From: Strigamia acuminata
Lineage: Eukaryota; Arthropoda; Chilopoda; Geophilomorpha; Linotaeniidae
Direction of reading: 5' to 3'
Length of the DNA stretch: 60,000 nucleotides
Assembly: GCA_949358305.1 (NCBI GenBank)
Contig: OX442322.1
Coordinates: 3,846,001 to 3,906,000 of the forward strand
In this document: piece by piece, positions 9,392-20,239 of the stretch
Layout of the letters: the number at the start of each line of letters is the position of its first letter
How positions within the stretch are numbered: position 1 is the first letter of the stretch
Made by a program: the position numbers and the translations under genes
Notes under the pieces: generated by a model
Told to the model about the DNA's origin: nothing
Databases searched by the model: none
What the model saw: only the letters and a program-made list of their open reading frames with translations

Positions 9392-9487
9392 TTGTCTTGT
9401 ATTTATCTCGTATTGTATTCACTGTTATTTATCGCGATCTCTTCCCGGTACCATTGTTAAATGGGAGTTGTGGTCGTCACCGTCACA

Positions 9488-10736
9488 ATGCTTAATGTCG
9501 GATTTGTAGACATAGACGTCTCCATTCCAAATATGGATGTGATGTTTAGTTTTGTCCATTTTTGACACTGAAATCAAATTCGCCTCAAATTTTGGCGCAT
9601 ACAACACATCTTGGAGATTTACGACACATTCTACGTTGTTGATCATGGAGATAATCTGGACTTTGCCCTTTCCTAGAACTTTGGAATGTCCTTGACCCAG
9701 CGCGATATTAAAGAACACAGCTTTGACAAAATCCTGAAACCATGCTTGAACGTGGCACACATGATCGGTTGCCCCACAATCCACAATCCATTCATGTGAT
9801 TGCATGAAGTGAATTGTGGGCAACTGTTGCTGAGCACTTGCGAAGAAGTTTGTTTCCCGCCTTGCGCTGGAATTCCCCCTTGGCCTAGAATCATCTCGAT
9901 TTGAGTTCTTATTGCGTTTACGGCTTGAACTCCTCGGCTTCCTTTGAAGTGAAGCTGCCGGTTGATTCTTGTCATCTCGGCGCGATGGCAAAGGACATTT
10001 ATTTGCGTAATGGCCAAATTCCTGGCAATTAAAACACTGCACCGAAGATAACGGTCGAGAGGGACGAGAACGGTTTCTCCCACGTTGCTGTTTTTCACCA
10101 GCATAAGCACGAGAATGTTTTGAATTGTCCATGTCGCGTGAATCCATAGCTTTGAGTCGCATATGTTCCGCGAGCAACTGTTCGGACACTTTCTTTGGTG
10201 TAAATTCACCGTTGGGCAAGTGATATGTTGTGAATGAAATCTGAATATTCACGAGGCAATAAGTTCAAGTATTGGTAAGCGTGGTGATCAGGCGAAGTTA
10301 TCTCTCCGATATCCTTCATTTGGCGGACATGATAGTCAACGCGTCCTAAGAAGTCGGCCATATCTTCGCCCTGCACAAGGTGCAAATTCAAAAATTCGCG
10401 GCGCATGGCTGCCTGCCGCGCACGAGATGATGGCGCATAAATGTTGGCTAAAATGTCCCATGCTTCCTTCGGGGTTTTACAATCATCTAGCGCAGACTTC
10501 TTCGCCTCGCTTACAGAACAGTATATTAAGCCTAATGCCTTGGCTTTTCGACGCTTGTATTTCTTCTTTTTCTTATCACCCGCGGTTTTAAGGAATTCTA
10601 CCTCTTCTTCTTCAGTTACGTGTTCCCATAACTCTTCACTTCTCAGCACCATGCGCATTGAGCGCTGCCAAAGTTCGTAGTTTCCTACGCTGAGAATGGG
10701 AAGTCGTCCGGAGTTTCCTTCTACGGACTTGGACAT
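9488..10736 (-). pseudogene. Copia-M copy 1 Gag-protease, broken
   Basis: Translation starts at ATG 10736 with the copia-type Gag opening (PILSVGNYELWQRSMRM). A capsid-like helical region, a single zinc knuckle (CFNCQEFGHYANKC) and the protease active-site motif VDCGATDHV follow. One frameshift near 10206-10252 separates the first 170 residues from the knuckle/protease part. At 9488 the frame runs into the Gypsy-A LTR, so integrase and reverse transcriptase are absent. Residue-level similarity to copies 2 and 3 is clear throughout (for example NLISVSKMDKTKHHIHI). It is not functional as it stands. Confidence 0.88.
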
Positions 10737-11598
10737 GATGACGTGAAGTTACGAAACTATCCGTAGCAAAACACACCGGATGGAGAATGGTACAATTGGA
10801 GCACTTGACGGTCTCGTAGCACGATATCGCGTTGTACAACACAAATACGGCGCACTGATCGAAGCACTGTCAAAGCGGATATCAATCGAATTGGGCAACC
10901 ACTTCTGAAGTGGTCAGACTACCCTAGCCAGCCAACACACAGGGGTCCGTTCGCCTACCTGGAGGCGCGGGAGTACCTGTTGGCCGCGGTAAGCACTGGC
11001 TAGGAATGAGTTTGTGCGGTGGTTCGACTGAACCGGAGGGCACAAACTATTCTAAGGGACCCACAAAAACTTAATACTATCTTAAATACTAACAAGCTAA
11101 TTACGACTACTGAAAAGCAATTTTTAATTAGTATGTTGAGACGTTGCGCCAATCTAGAGATGAAAATGGCGTAGTTGCGCATTTAAAATGCGAAAATCGT
11201 CGAAAATCGTCGTTTTTCTCGGCGAAAATTCGAAAACTGTTGTGACAACAACCGTACACGGTGTACGAGGTCCGGATATCCAACAAATCGTCGTTCACGC
11301 TGTATAAAGCGGGTTTCCAACGTTGAATCTCGTTGGAAAATGACGAAAACCTGAAAATAAATTGAAATTTGTCTCGAAAATTGCGAAACCCGCAGAAATT
11401 CGGACGAAATTAAATGAAAAATCGTAGTGCTAGTCGTGCAGACTACGTGAGAACGTCGGCGTGTCGTCTCGAACGTTCTAGAGACGAAAATCGTCGCGGA
11501 AATTGGCGCAATCTGCAAATAGAAAATTTATCGCAAATTCGCGAATTTCGCGAAAATGGCGATAAAAATTAGCGGTTTCGGCGTGCTGCAAAAATAGC
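10737..11598 (-). other. Copia-M copy 1 leader with conserved stem-loop
   Basis: This 0.86-kb untranslated leader lies between PBS and gag. On the minus strand an outer stem forms from CCTAGCCAG (11005-10997) with CTGGCTAGG (10931-10923). An inner stem forms from GCCAACA (10984-10978) with TGTTGGC (10937-10931), which overlaps the outer stem by one base at 10931. The gag-proximal arm ends 187 nt upstream of the ATG, the same place as the stems in copies 2 and 3, whose arm sequences differ. Frames in this stretch are not supported as genes. Confidence 0.6.
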
Positions 11599-11616
11599 AA
11601 CCATCCTCTGCTACCA
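11599..11616 (-). promoter_or_regulatory. PBS, tRNA-iMet 3' end
   Basis: The minus strand reads TGGTAGCAGAGGATGGTT, complementary to the 3' end (with CCA) of metazoan initiator tRNA-Met. It starts 2 nt after the LTR end CTACA. Confidence 0.85.
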
Positions 11617-11618
11617 CT

Positions 11619-11850
11619 TGTAGCAGAGGAGTGCGCTCACAGTATGAAATACTGTGTGTGGAAGCGAGTTTAAATGCCGAAACACGGCTAATATGAGCGC
11701 AATGACGTGCGCGCACCTCCAGCGCTTGAAAATGGTAGAAAATAAAGTCACTACACTCTAAAGTGCTCATATGTGACAAACACAATGTAAAAATAAACTA
11801 AATGTTTAATAAAAACGAAAATGCTTACATAATTTGGTCCATTTAGGTGG
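11619..11850 (-). repeat. Copia-M copy 1 5' LTR, partial
   Basis: The LTR 3' terminus (minus strand ...CTCTGCTACA) ends at 11619. Upstream sequence resembles the Copia-M solo LTR at 32166-32719, for example a TTTTTATTAAA..TATTTTTACAT stretch. The 5' limit was not found because sequence to the right is unfamiliar. CCTCTGCTAC (11605-11614) in the PBS pairs with GTAGCAGAGG (11620-11629) in the LTR tail. Confidence 0.55.
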
Positions 11851-12054
11851 AGAAAATACATAAGTGCTTGCTGGCATGCAAGCGGCCATTGCCAGATGAA
11901 AGTGGGCCCCTCAACTAATTGGCCCATGGTCGCGGTAAGGATGGTTGTTATGGACAATCATGTGCCGCAATCTCTCAGGTCCCCGTCTTTCTATGGCTGG
12001 CCCTTCCGTACGTTAAAGGTCGGTGAAGGGCTAATATAATGTAGTTGCTCCGGG
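11851..12054. other. Unassigned junction sequence
   Basis: This stretch holds no coding frame or terminal repeat that I recognise. It may be the rest of the Copia-M LTR or the truncated Gypsy-B leader. Confidence 0.4.
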
Positions 12055-13683
12055 TTGGCAGCCCGTGAACGGTATAAAAAATACCGTGCTAAACAAACAA
12101 ATCGTTTTGATTCAAACAATAGATTTGTAAATAATCCTAGTTTTACGCCTAGAGTTCCAGGAGGTTATCCAATTCAACCGAATTTAAATAACCCGAATAA
12201 CTTGAACGATTTAAATAATCCTTCTACTTCCGGAACTCAAGGAACATCAAATAATCATTTAAATCAGGGTACGCCAAGTAATTCGAACAACCGTCCGAAT
12301 TTTGGTGACCCAGGAAATTCGAACAATCGTCCGAATTTTGGTAATCAAGGAAGTTCGAACAACCGTTCGAATTTTGACAATCAGGGTAATTCAAATAATC
12401 ATTCGAATTACGGAAATCAAGGCAATTCAAATAACCATTCGAACTTTGGTAATCAAAATAGACCAAATCAAGGAGGGTCGAATAATTTCAACCCCGGCTC
12501 CAGTCAAAATAACTCGAGTCAATCCAATAATGGAGGATCATCGAATGACCATTCACGTCCTCCCAGTAGTTTTGGGATGACAGCTGATGATCTTGCTTCT
12601 ATCGCCTCAACTATGCACAAGTTGATGCAGGCAGGAAAAAGTTCCGCCACTGTCCCTCAAACTAACTGTTTGAAGCCCCCAGATATTCCTGTGTTCTCCG
12701 GAAAGGCAGAAGAAAGCGAGCGCTTTCTCACCATTGTAAAAAATGTCGCTTTCCTGCGAAACATGTCACTCGATGACATGCTTATTAAAGGCGTGGCCGG
12801 TTATCTAATCGAGCAAGCGCATGGTTGGTTCCATGAGAGGAGGGGAGAATTTGCCTTTTGAGATATATTTGAACGGGCGTTCAAAGAACGATTTGTAGCC
12901 ACTCGACAAGAGCGGACTAATCAATTGACCAGGTTGAGACAACTTGAAACCGAGAGTCTATACGACTTTATGCACAAGTATTACCAGTTATGGATACTAC
13001 AAGACAACCCCTTCGCGAAAGGGGCTGCAAGTATCTTTATCGGGAGTGTAACTCCTGCCAATGATTTGCTTTTGCATACGCAAGGCTTAGCGGATTTACC
13101 TCTACCAGAGATTTATAACGTTATAACAAAAAATAAAGGTCTGTACAGCCGTACAGCTAATGGAGCAAAGGAAAATAATTCCAATCCAGTTGTTTTCCCA
13201 CCTCGGAAAACAGATACTCGTCCTCAGTCGAAGACAAATGCTAAATCCCTAACTATGGATTTACAAGAACAACTTACTAGTTGCGATGAGGAATTACCCG
13301 AGGAATGTGAAGCCGTTTATTTAATAAATGGAGCAGTAGAACAGACCAGACGTGGTCAATTAGTCTGTTACAACTGTAAACTGCCCGGACATATACGTCG
13401 GGAATGTACAAATTTAAAACCGCGTACAAATTTCAACTCCGAAGAGTTGCAAAAACGTAATACTCCGGATTCCCCGACTGTGGATCCTACTTCTAAACAA
13501 CCTAATAATAGGTGGATAACTCAAGAAGTGTTGGATGCAACACTAGATGCTAAACTTGATGCAAAGCTTAATACTTTTGAAAATAAATTACAAACTTCGC
13601 TCACCAACTCGTTGGCAGAAATGGTCAAGACTTTGATCAAGCCCGAATTTGCTGATTCAAGCGCCACTAGTTCAAAAAACTAG
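12055..13683 (+). pseudogene. Gypsy-B Gag, 5'-truncated, one nonsense codon
   Basis: The frame runs from 12055 (not an ATG, true start lost) to TAG 13681-13683. It is interrupted once by TGA at 12859-12861, where an aromatic residue is expected from Gypsy-A Gag. The first 150 residues are extremely rich in Asn, Gly and Ser and contain 12-residue tandem repeats. A capsid region follows (PPDIPVFSGKAEESERFL, then RLRQLETESLYDFMHKYY), matching PVFDGKQEDIDKFL in Gypsy-A. The zinc knuckle CYNCKLPGHIRREC is at about nt 13369-13410. The Asn/Gly-rich part replaces the charged coiled-coil region of Gypsy-A Gag. Confidence 0.88.
12271..12456 (+). repeat. 36-bp tandem repeats coding Asn/Gly-rich motif
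   Basis: About five imperfect 36-bp units encode GNSNNRPNFGNQ-like dodecapeptides (variants GSSNNRSNFDNQ, GNSNNHSNYGNQ). The frame is kept in all units. Confidence 0.85.
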
Positions 13684-13714
13684 ATCCGGGGGACGAAGGA
13701 TTTTGCCAGCCCCC
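13674..13714 (+). promoter_or_regulatory. -1 frameshift cassette of Gypsy-B
   Basis: AAAAAAC (13674-13680) lies directly before gag TAG. After exactly 7 nt, GGGGG (13688-13692) can pair with CCCCC (13710-13714). Loop and spacer sequences differ from Gypsy-A, yet heptamer, stop position, spacing and the five G:C pairs are the same. Confidence 0.8.
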
Positions 13715-16700
13715 AGGAGTGGCTAATGCCACGTCGGAATCTTTATTTATGGATGTAGACACTACTTGTCTTGAAGTTGCCACCAGTCATAATGGTGGAG
13801 TAGATGAAAATCTGCAAGAAATGACGGAGCAATTAAAAAATCTGACATTGTTTCCACACAAGTGTTACACGAAGAAATTCTGTAGACTTCGTCAACTCAA
13901 CAGAGTCATAGGCGGTAATAATTTGCACAATATTACTTTGGGTAATAATAAAGACGATCCTCGAATGAAGATCACAATTGGTGGGCTTATCTACAACGCG
14001 CTCATGGATATAGGAGCATCTCAATGTTACATTGGGGAACAACTCTTGTCTGAAACTCAGGCTCTGCCGGAATTCTTACAAGAAGCTCCCAGAAACATGT
14101 TGGTCAACGCCGTAGGCGTAGCACACAAGCCTGTCGAACAAATAACTTTGTGCGTACAATGGGCTGACGAATTTACACCGATGAATTTCATCGTTTTAGC
14201 AAAACGAGTTTGTGGTTTGATACTTGGACACAATTTCATGCGCAGACAGAAAATTAGTCTGCATCTACATCTACAAGAGTTCTCTTGTGCAGATAAACCC
14301 AATTGGTCTGCTCCTTATGAATCGGAAGAAGCCAATCTGGCTCTTGCCCCGTTAAATCGAATTACTTTCGATTATTTAGAAGGACTTTCGTCCACACTAA
14401 ACTCAATCGAGTTGACTGACACTCCTGTGTTGTCTTGGGATGAAAAATTAGTTGAGGAGAGCGACTGCACTCCAGAACAACGACTAGCACTTTGCGAAGT
14501 GGTTAACGCGATACCGAATGTATTTCGTGATCAAGTTGGGTGCACTACCAGGTCAAAATATGTGAAGATCGTCCAAAGACGGCATTTTACACTACAAATG
14601 GTCCATATCAATTTGTGCAAATGCCGTTCAGCCTTTGCAACGCGCCTTGTACTTTCCAACGCCTGATGGAAGGCATTTTGGGCTCAGCTTTGCAAGACTA
14701 CGCATTAGTTTATTTGGATGACGTAATTGTGTATTCAGATAATTGGGATGATCATCTCAAACATGTTCGAGACGTTTTGGAGAAGCTTAACCAAGCTAAT
14801 ATGACAATAAATAAAACAAAATCTCGTTTTGGGCGTACGGAACTAAAGTTCTTGGGCCATTGGATCAAACCCGAAGGTCTCTTCGGTGATCCCGATAAAA
14901 TATCGGCCATTATGAAGTTTCCCACTCCCACATGTGCTAAAGACATTCAGCGCTTTCACGGCATGACTAACTTCTTCAGGAAGTTTGTTCCAAATCACGG
15001 AACTATTCCTGCACCATACACACGTATGATGAATGAGAAAACTCCATTTGAATGGGGAGATGAGCAGACAGAAGCTTTTAATAAAATTAAAGAGCTACTT
15101 TGTGGCGACAATTGTCTACACAAACCAGACATGACTCTGCCATTTGTCGTCATGACTGACGCTTCTCATGAAGGCTTAGGAGCTGTCCTCTGCCAAGACG
15201 TCGAAATATTCGACGAAAAGAAGCAGAAAAACATTTCTGCAGCCAGACCTGTAGCTTACGCAAGCAGAGTTTTACGTGGAGCAGAGAAGCGTTATACAAC
15301 ACCCGAACTTGAATGTCTCGCAGTCGTGTGGGCTATCGATCGATTTAAACCATATCTTGAATATGATACGTTTACTTTGGAGTCAGATGCTGAAGCACTG
15401 AAATGGTTGATGCGAACGCCTGAACCATCTGGAAAATTTGGCCGATGGGCCTTAAGAATCCAATGTGGAAATTTTAAAATTGTTTTTCGAAAAGGTGCCG
15501 CCAATCAAGTTGCAGACGCACTTTCTAGAGGTCCACTAACAGAGGAAGACATTCCTCTTCGCGATCATGTGGAACCTGTCGAAATTAAACAATACTGGCT
15601 CCAGTGGGACGGAAATCCTTCTGTTTCACTAAATCGAGCCCCAGAAAAACGAGAGTATTTGGCCAGTGTGCGTGTTCATTTTTCAGAAAATTCTAAAGAA
15701 TGTTCTGAAGAAAGGGAGGGGGACGAAGTACAAGAAACCTTGTACAGTGCGTTGACAGAAGTACTTAAAGAAGTTCCTTCTACAAGGAGAGAAATAATAG
15801 ATGCTCAGTTGTTAGATACTGAATGCAAACGCATTCGAGAATATTTATTAAATGACAAGATCAACAATCTGAAATAAAAGAGTGGAAAAACAAAGTTAAA
15901 AACTACTGTTTAGATAAAAAGGAAGATGATGGTGATCAAATGATCATCTATTTTAACCCTTCGTTCGAAGAGGAATTAAACGATTCGGGAAACGGCTTTA
16001 AAGCCGTTGTACCCAGCTCACTCGTAAAACGAGTACTTTTCGCTTGTCACGGCCACCCTCTAAGCGGTCACGCTGGGATGAGTAAGACGCTTGAGAAAAC
16101 TCGTTTAATATATTTCTGGCCTGGCATGAGTAGAAGTGTCAGGAACTACGTCAAAAGCTACACGCACTGTGTTCAGTACAAGCCTATTCAACAGAAAAGG
16201 CACGCAGCTCCGTACACACCCCACAACATGACCAATCCTTGGGAATGTATTAACATGGACTTGATAGGCCCAAAACCCGCGGGAAGGTCCCAAAACCGGT
16301 ACATTTTTGTCATAATTGACAACTGTAATAAATACGTTGAAGTTAAAGCCTTAACTCAAGCCACGAGCGCTAACTGCGTTCAGGAATTAAGATCTGTTGC
16401 AAACAGATGGGGACACCCCAAAAAGATTGTGAGTGATAATGGAAAGCAATTTGCTTCCAACATTTACAACGAATATTGCGAAATGTACAACATTCGCCCG
16501 GCTCATACGAGCACGTACCATGCCCAGGCGAACCCGACAGAGCGAGCCAATAGGGACATCAAGACAATGCTAGCTTTGTACACAGATGTGCACACCCTAT
16601 GGCCACGTTATTTAGACGAATTCGCATTCGCAATGCGAATTAACATATCTTCGGCAACGGGATCAAGCCCAATGCTGCTTAATACGGGAAGGATTGTAAC

Positions 16701-17325
16701 CCTACCTTTCGATCTGAGGATTATTAAACATGCCAATCCATTTGACAAGAATAATCCAGAAAAATATGTCAGAGTACTATTAGACGTGTTACGCAGATCG
16801 CATCAAGAGATGCATCGCAGAATTCAATTGAATTTTGAACGACATAGAAAAATTCATGAACAAAAGTTCGTAATTACGGAGTTCGAAGTCGGAGATTTAG
16901 TTTGGAAACAAACTCACATTCTCTCGTGTGCAGATAACAATATCTCCGCTGGTTTTGCTGAGAAAAGAGATGGTCCGTGGGAAATTACTAAAGTACATCC
17001 TGGCGGAGCGTATAGATTACGCAAATTAGCTGATGGTTCGATCAAAAAATCAGTAAACATTAAAGCGTTGTACCCCTATACTCCGTCGTACCCGATTGAG
17101 ACTTGGAAAGTAGGACAGAAATCCGCCTCTTATTCCGATCAAGAAAATCCTAAATGGATGGACAAAAGTAATCAACTTCCGGATGCTGAAGAAAAGGAAT
17201 TAATTCCTGAAACTTCTCCAGAAATTCCAATGGAATTATCCGACTCAACTTCGGTGCAGGCTGACAAATCTGCGCCCACAAAGTCTAAACATAGACACAG
17301 ACAACGATTAACTGCTCTCATTTAA
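13680..17325 (+). pseudogene. Gypsy-B Pol, degraded
   Basis: Pol opens in the -1 frame at 13680. The protease motif reads DIGAS where Gypsy-A has DSGAT, so the catalytic triad is altered. Near 14555 about 330 bp of RT, including the fingers and the first catalytic Asp region, are missing, and the frame changes. The remaining RT has FVQMPFSLCNAP and YLDD, then RNase H (TDASHEGLGA) and linker to a stop at 15877. Integrase resumes from 15940 with GHPLSGHAGMSK. Its zinc module has Tyr in place of the first Cys (SYTHC), but the core motifs MDLIGPK, SDNGKQF and NPTERANRD remain. It ends at 17325 with no PPT or LTR. It is clearly inactive. Confidence 0.9.
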
Positions 17326-18467
17326 GCGTTGGTCGCTCCAGTACGGACAGTCCCACATCTTGTGTGGAAGAAAACAGAGAAGTTTAGGCCAACTGGACAG
17401 AAGGATGTCGAATACACAATTGAAGGATACGACAAGCCTAAATTACGATCAATACCTGATGTCAAACGTTACTGTGCGGATCACAATCTTTGTGTTCCAG
17501 AACACCTATTTGAAGACAAGAGAAGGAAGAAACCCTCTGAATCGAATGCAACGGCAGACTATTCAGACATAGACATAGACGAATTAACTCTTGATTTTGA
17601 AGATAATCATCTCGAAGTTCATATTCCAACACGCTTCGAGCAGATTGCAAGCCTACCAGAAAAGAAAGAATGGGACCAAGCAATGTGCGACGAGATCGAT
17701 ACGATGCATGAGCGTGATGTGTGGGAATTGGTTCCACCACCACCTGACACGAAAATCGTTGGCTGCAAGTGGATTTACACCACCAAACAAAACGACGAGG
17801 GGAAAATCGCACGCTACAAAGCAAGACTTGTTGCACAGGGCTTCTCTCAAATATACGGAGAATCATATGAAGAGACATTTTCACCTGTCGTGGACTTTTC
17901 GATCGTTCGGTTCATGTTCACATTACTTGTCTGCATGCTGAAGTGGAGCTACATTCAGGCCGATGTGAAGTGTGCATATCTTTATGCAAAACTACATAAA
18001 ACCGTTTACATGCGACAACCAAAAGGTTTTGTCTGCCAAGGCAAAGAAAATTATGTATGTCGACTCCTTCGAGCCATTTATGGTCTACACCAGTCGGGGT
18101 GGCGCTATTGTCGCAAAAATAGAAATCGCGAATTTCAGCAATCGCGAAATTAGCGATTGCTGAATTCAAAGAATTATGTCGCGAACTGACACATTTGCGA
18201 ATCCAACAATCGCGAATGTGACGTATCGCGAATCTGTGTAATCGCGAAAAGTCGCGAAAGTGACGTATCGCGAATCTGTGTAATCGCGACCGTCGGCTGA
18301 CGACCAAGAATCGTCGGCCGACTGTCGACCGTCAGCTTCCGCCGACTTTCAACCGTCAGCCGACGATTTTTGGTCGTCAGCCGACCAAGAGAAGCCAGCC
18401 AAGAAAATCCAAAATTACTGCAAAAACCAAAAAACTCCGCTGTGTTCAACGGCACTGCAAAACACTA

Positions 18468-18522
18468 ATTGCAAGAATTCATTCGTAATCATAAGTTACG
18501 ATCACGAATGAATTCTTGCAAT
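18468..18522. repeat. Perfect 19-bp inverted repeat inside the TIR element
   Basis: ATTGCAAGAATTCATTCGT (18468-18486) and its reverse complement (18504-18522) flank a 17-nt loop. Confidence 0.85.
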
Positions 18523-18699
18523 CCGTGCAACTCAAACTACTAAACTATAGTTTGTGAAATGCGATTCGATTGCAAATGCCATTGCTTACGATAACGTCGG
18601 TTAGACGTAAACGTAAAGCACAATCGGCGGAGTCAGAATTTTTATAAACACGTCTCGGATACGAATTGAGAGTTGACCAATCAGTGCGTTCTGATCCGG

Positions 18700-18707
18700 T
18701 ATATAAA
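18700..18707 (+). promoter_or_regulatory. TATA box inside the TIR element
   Basis: TATATAAA is followed about 30 nt later by an initiator-like TCATTC and then ATG 18754, opening a 62-codon frame (to 18942) of no recognised product. This could be the promoter and first-exon remnant of a transposase gene. Confidence 0.4.
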
Positions 18708-20239
18708 CAGTCAACTTTATAGAATAAAATCACTTCATTCTTGTCATCCGAACATGTCGATCAACGGACGCAAAACGGGTTGTGTAAATTATTTTGTATT
18801 TTGTATTTTGTTTTTGCATAAACAAACAATTTTTTTTTGTAAATTTGTAGAAATTTGGGCTGACACAAGACTGGTTTTTTCCCAATTCTGTATTTCTCGA
18901 TTCGCGATTCCCGATTCCCGGATTCGCGATTTAATTGCATAGCCAATTAAATCGCGAATTTCTCGATTCGCGATTCCCGGATTCGCGGCAGTACGTAATC
19001 GCGACATAACAGATTCGCGTTATATCAGATTCGCGACACATTGCCGAATAAAAATAAAATTCGCGTTTCCGGGATTCGCAATTCCCATTTTCGCGACTCT
19101 AAATGCGCCCCCACCAGTCGGGACGAGAATGGGGCATCGAATTGGAGGACACTTTGTTAAAGCTTGGACTGCAACATGTAAATTGGTGCAATTGCGTCTA
19201 CAAATATGGCAACATCGCATATTTGATAGTCTACGTCGACGATATTGTTGTGTTTGGAAAACAACACGAGGACGCAATGAAAGTACTCGACATGGTCAAG
19301 ACTCAATTTGATTTAGTCATCTTAGGACAGACGAGAAAACTGTTGGGAGTTGAATTCTACCCGTATGATCAACGCATGGTCTTACACCAAAGATCATATG
19401 TCAACAAAGTTCTACTGAAGTTTAAGAACCATCTAGACTCTGTAAGAATCCGATCCCAACCGATGACAAAGGCAACTATCCTTACCAAGCAAAGTTGTCC
19501 AAGTTCGATTGAAGACTTCAAGATAATGGAGGGAATTCCCTATCGAAGCTTGCTGGGATGTTTGGCGTTTATCGCATCGAGGACAAGACCCGATATGACC
19601 TACGCTGTTAATATCCTAAGCCAGTTTCAATCCAACCCTGGATGGGACCATTGGATCGCACTGCTCGACTTACTCAGTTACCTGAGAACGACGAGGAGCT
19701 TTGGATTGATGTTGTTCCCAAATGATCGAGTAGAAGTCATTGGCTATAGTGACTCTGACTACGCAAACAACAGGGATGACCGTATCTCCATTGGAGGAAC
19801 TCTCATAACACTAGGAAGTTCACCAATATACTGGAGAACATTTAAACAGCGAAACGTCACGCTGTCAACCATGGAAGCCGAATATGTGGCCCTTACTGAA
19901 ACAGTAAAGGACTACATATGGATTGTAAGAGTTCTGCACGAAATTGTCCCCGAACTCGCTGATGGATTTAATCACCATATTTTATGCGACAACATCTCGA
20001 CTGTCGACTTCACCAAATCCAATGTGGAGAATCGAAAAACCAAGCATATTGATATAAGATATCACTTTATTCGAGAGCTTGTGAGAAGGGACAATCTTCA
20101 AATCACGCATGTAGGGACGAAATGCAACTTTGCAGATATTTTTACGAAGTCGGTCGACAAAACTGACCTGATTCAATTCTGTAATCGTTTCCTGGTTGAC
20201 TTAGCTATTTTAAGCGCTTGATAATATGAGGAGGCTGAT

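Larger units (their letters stand above)
1..9487 (+). mobile_element. Gypsy-A copy 1, LTR retrotransposon, 5' part outside window
   Basis: This is the 3' part of a Ty3/Gypsy element, reading gag C-terminus, pol, a third ORF, PPT and 3' LTR. Bases 1-2486 repeat 57515-60000 with only a couple of differences seen by eye. The LTR repeats 53029-54787 with about two. All three reading frames are open. The right end interrupts a minus-strand Copia gag-pol frame at 9487/9488, so the element inserted into Copia-M copy 1. The 5' LTR and left target-site duplication (TSD) lie outside the window. Confidence 0.93.
7729..9487 (+). repeat. Gypsy-A copy 1 3' LTR (about 1.76 kb)
   Basis: This is a direct repeat of 53029-54787. 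Two differences were seen by eye: position 7731 at the extreme 5' end and 9084 (T here, C at 54384). The 3' end is CCGTCACA, and the 5' boundary is ambiguous within about 4 nt (ATGTATGACGG here, ATTTATGACGG in copy 2). U3 has a CTCF-like site (7821-7834), three ATCCANTTCCGG motifs (8045-8120) and a TATA box (8196-8203). A poly(A) signal lies at 9386-9391, so R is unusually long, over 1 kb. CATCGATC/GATCGATG (8015-8034) is an inverted repeat. Confidence 0.92.
9488..12040 (-). mobile_element. Copia-M copy 1, 5' part, minus strand
   Basis: Read leftwards, this is a partial 5' LTR (from about 11850 down to 11619), PBS (11616-11599), leader, and gag continuing into protease. The frame is cut at 9488 by the end of the Gypsy-A LTR. 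Protein and leader structure match Copia-M copies 2 and 3. The remainder of its pol would lie left of the window. The right boundary near 12040 is uncertain. Confidence 0.8.
12055..17325 (+). mobile_element. Gypsy-B, truncated and decayed, sister of Gypsy-A
   Basis: The gag-pol organisation, frameshift cassette and protein sequence closely parallel Gypsy-A, but neither LTR, the PBS, the start of gag nor a PPT is present. There is a nonsense codon in gag, a deletion of about 110 codons in RT, and a stop plus frameshift before integrase. It ends abruptly at 17325, 4 nt before a Copia frame. Confidence 0.85.
18097..19112. mobile_element. Non-autonomous TIR DNA transposon, 1016 bp
   Basis: It is flanked by direct repeats ACCAGTCG (18089-18096 and 19113-19120); the repeat can be read as up to 10 bp. 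The imperfect TIRs are GGGGTGGCGCTATTGTCGC at the left and GGGGGCGCATTTAGAGTCGC reading inward from the right. Subterminal regions carry about 20 TCGCGA-type motifs, mostly TCGCGAAT on the left and ATTCGCGA on the right, plus a 42-bp tandem duplication (GTGACGTATCGCGAATC at 18218 and 18260). An 8-bp TSD suggests hAT or P-like; 9-10 bp would suggest Mutator-like. No transposase is visible. Confidence 0.85.
17329..20221 (+). pseudogene. Copia-C copy 1 RT-RNase H, split by insertion
   Basis: This is the C-terminal part of a Copia polyprotein. Linker residues (PVRTVPHLVWKKTEK) precede the RVT_2-type reverse transcriptase: KWIYTTKQNDEGKIARYKAR, FSPVVDFSIVR, and LIVYVDDIVVFGK with the catalytic YVDD near nt 19235. 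RNase H follows, with YSDSDYANNRDDR and STMEAEYVALTE, ending at TGA 20219-20221. The frame is interrupted only by the 1016-bp insertion at 18097-19112. Removing it with one copy of the duplicated target gives a continuous frame in the conserved GLHQSGREWG block. Otherwise there is no stop within RT-RNase H, so this copy was intact here when hit. Confidence 0.92.

Noticed and set aside
18181-18300. CRISPR-like array (repeated TCGCGAAT motifs)
   Set aside because: Repeats are short, irregular and inverted between the two ends of a TIR element; the context is animal DNA.
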